Below are positions 62,812 to 64,000 of a stretch of 64,000 bases of DNA, one piece after another. A program made the translations under genes and the position numbers. The DNA comes from Aurantibacter crassamenti (lineage in GTDB: Bacteria > Bacteroidota > Bacteroidia > Flavobacteriales > Flavobacteriaceae): assembly GCF_016811105.1 (NCBI RefSeq), contig NZ_JAFBGM010000001.1, positions 372,001 to 436,000 on the forward strand. The letters run 5' to 3'. The notes beneath the pieces were generated by a model that was given only the letters and a program-made list of their open reading frames with translations, had not been told where the DNA came from and searched no databases. Positions within the stretch are counted from its first letter, which is position 1, and every line of letters begins with the position of its first letter.

Positions 62812-63954
62812 ATGAAACGTTTATCCATACTTTTCACATTCTTTCTATGTCTTGGCATGAGTGCTCAAGTAAAAGTAGAAATCTTTGAATCTTTTAAATT
62901 ACAAGAAAGACGAGACGTCAAGTACTATTTTCCTGAAGATTATGATGAAGCCAAAAAGTACCCTTTAATTTTGGTTTTAGATGGTGAATATCTTTTTGAC
63001 CAAGTTGTGGCAAATACAAAATTCTATAGCAGATTTCACGGCATGCCACAAAGTATTGTTGTTGGTATTGAACAAAGTCAAAATCAAATAAGACTTGATG
63101 ATTGTGCTTTTGAGCCAGATAGCGGCCTGCCTACCGAAAAAGCAAAAAAGTTTTTCGAATTTCTTGGTATGGAAATAATACCTTACCTAGATTTAAACTT
63201 CAATACTGCTCCATTTAAAATGGTAGTTGGGTACGATATTACTGCAAACTTCATGAACTATTGGCTTTTTAAAGAACACTCTTTATTTAATGCCTATATT
63301 AATATAAGTCCAGATCTTGCGCCAGAAATGGAAACAAGAGTTCCTGCAAGACTTGGATCCTTTGACAAACAAATCTTCTATCAATTAATTTTAGAAGGTG
63401 AAAAAAACAAGAATACGTCACGTATTTTAGCAATGGACAAAGCTATTAAAGCCATAGATAAAGAAACATTGCATTACAATTTCTACCAATATGATGGTGC
63501 AGATCACATTTCTGTTGCTACGTATGGCATAGGCAAAGCATTCGATAATATATTCGCAATGTTCAAGCCAATTAGTCCAAAAGAATACAAAACTCAATTA
63601 TTAACTTCAGACGAACCAGTATTTGATTACTTAGCAACTAAGTATAAAAATATTGAAGATCTTTTCGGATTTAAAAAAGATGTAAACTTAAATGACCTTA
63701 TGGCTGTTTATGCAGGTATTCGTAAGAAAGAAGATTATGATTCATTAAAGCCATTATCTGAACTTTGTAAAAAAGAATACCCAGAAACAATGCTCGGATT
63801 TTACTTTGAAGGTGAGTATTTTGAGCAAATGGGTGAGCCAAAAAAGGCACTACGTACCTTTGAAAAAGCTTTTGGTATGGCTGAAATTGATTTCTTAACC
63901 AAAGAAATGGCCTTAGAAAAAATTGACGCACTTAAAGCCGATTTTGGGTACTAA
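62812..63954 (+). CDS. exported esterase-like alpha/beta-hydrolase with altered nucleophile
   Basis: The 380-residue protein has a signal peptide (to about MSAQ19), then an esterase D-like alpha/beta-hydrolase domain (YPLILVLDGEYLFDQVV; SIVVGIEQSQNQ). At the nucleophile elbow it has G140-Y-D142-I-T-A, where esterases have GxSxG. The C-terminal 60 residues look like tetratricopeptide helices (GEYFEQMGEPKKALRTFEKA). I chose the ATG at 62812; the frame upstream overlaps the flippase-like gene. It starts 29 bp after that gene. Enzyme activity is uncertain because of the Asp at position 142. Confidence 0.85.
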   Translation: MKRLSILFTFFLCLGMSAQVKVEIFESFKLQERRDVKYYFPEDYDEAKKYPLILVLDGEYLFDQVVANTKFYSRFHGMPQSIVVGIEQSQNQIRLDDCAFEPDSGLPTEKAKKFFEFLGMEIIPYLDLNFNTAPFKMVVGYDITANFMNYWLFKEHSLFNAYINISPDLAPEMETRVPARLGSFDKQIFYQLILEGEKNKNTSRILAMDKAIKAIDKETLHYNFYQYDGADHISVATYGIGKAFDNIFAMFKPISPKEYKTQLLTSDEPVFDYLATKYKNIEDLFGFKKDVNLNDLMAVYAGIRKKEDYDSLKPLSELCKKEYPETMLGFYFEGEYFEQMGEPKKALRTFEKAFGMAEIDFLTKEMALEKIDALKADFGY

Positions 63955-64000
63955 ACAACTCCATTTATAGGAGTAAAATAGATAACCCTTTAATTAATAA

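Overview
The window looks like chromosomal DNA of a marine-type Flavobacteriaceae bacterium (Bacteroidota). The sequence is AT-rich and ribosome binding sites are weak or absent. Several genes are preceded by the Bacteroidota -7 promoter element TAnnTTTG. It carries gldD and gldE (gliding motility), TonB-dependent receptors, many small lipoproteins, and families typical of this phylum (DUF3127, DUF4270, DUF4301, DUF6646). A genus cannot be fixed from the sequence alone. I see no rRNA, tRNA, insertion sequence, prophage or CRISPR array; this is core chromosome with local rearrangement.

Region by region. 1-4.1 kb: a carotenoid operon on the minus strand (crtI-crtB-crtZ-lycopene cyclase, the last cut by the window edge), divergent from a B12-binding MerR regulator of the CarH/LitR type. 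The intergenic region holds a regular array of TAGACAAA sites. 4.1-8.5 kb: aat, a DUF3127 protein, a sensor kinase, a HIT protein, greA and a degenerate Rieske-like lipoprotein. 8.5-15.6 kb: a Gfo/Idh/MocA oxidoreductase with a very large haem lipoprotein, then a TonB receptor under a TPP riboswitch. 15.6-19.4 kb: a hybrid histidine kinase and a sigma-54 activator, convergent. 19.7-23.3 kb: three small secreted PepSY-like proteins, two of them on an 837-bp tandem repeat that also copied the 3' end of the neighbouring DUF4301 gene. 23.3-25.4 kb: NadR-type kinase, PnuC-family transporter, thiamine-binding-like protein and phosphopantetheinyl transferase. 25.5-32.1 kb: ahcY, rpmA, rplU (with a fused helix-hairpin-helix tail) and an M16 peptidase pair.

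32.2-40.9 kb: a GIN-domain protein, two paralogous small envelope proteins, the gldD-gldE-ssb-mutY block, an HU gene with a 30-residue ribosomal-type protein, an RNase E/G protein, recX and a DUF6646 protein. 40.9-47.7 kb: a JmjC-like cupin protein and a biotin operon (bioF, DUF2007, bioD, bioA, a ketoacyl synthase, bioB). 47.8-51 kb: a frameshifted lipoprotein gene, an outer-membrane protein gene and atpD-atpC. 51-55.7 kb: a TonB receptor with an SGNH-hydrolase lipoprotein. 55.8-64 kb: glmS, a DUF4270 lipoprotein and a truncated glycogen-synthase-like gene on the minus strand, divergent from panC-panD-flippase-esterase on the plus strand.

The regulatory features most worth following are the CarH operator array, the TPP riboswitch with a hairpin that can bury the start codon of the receptor it controls, and the tandem repeat in which the coding regions stayed almost identical while flanking DNA diverged.
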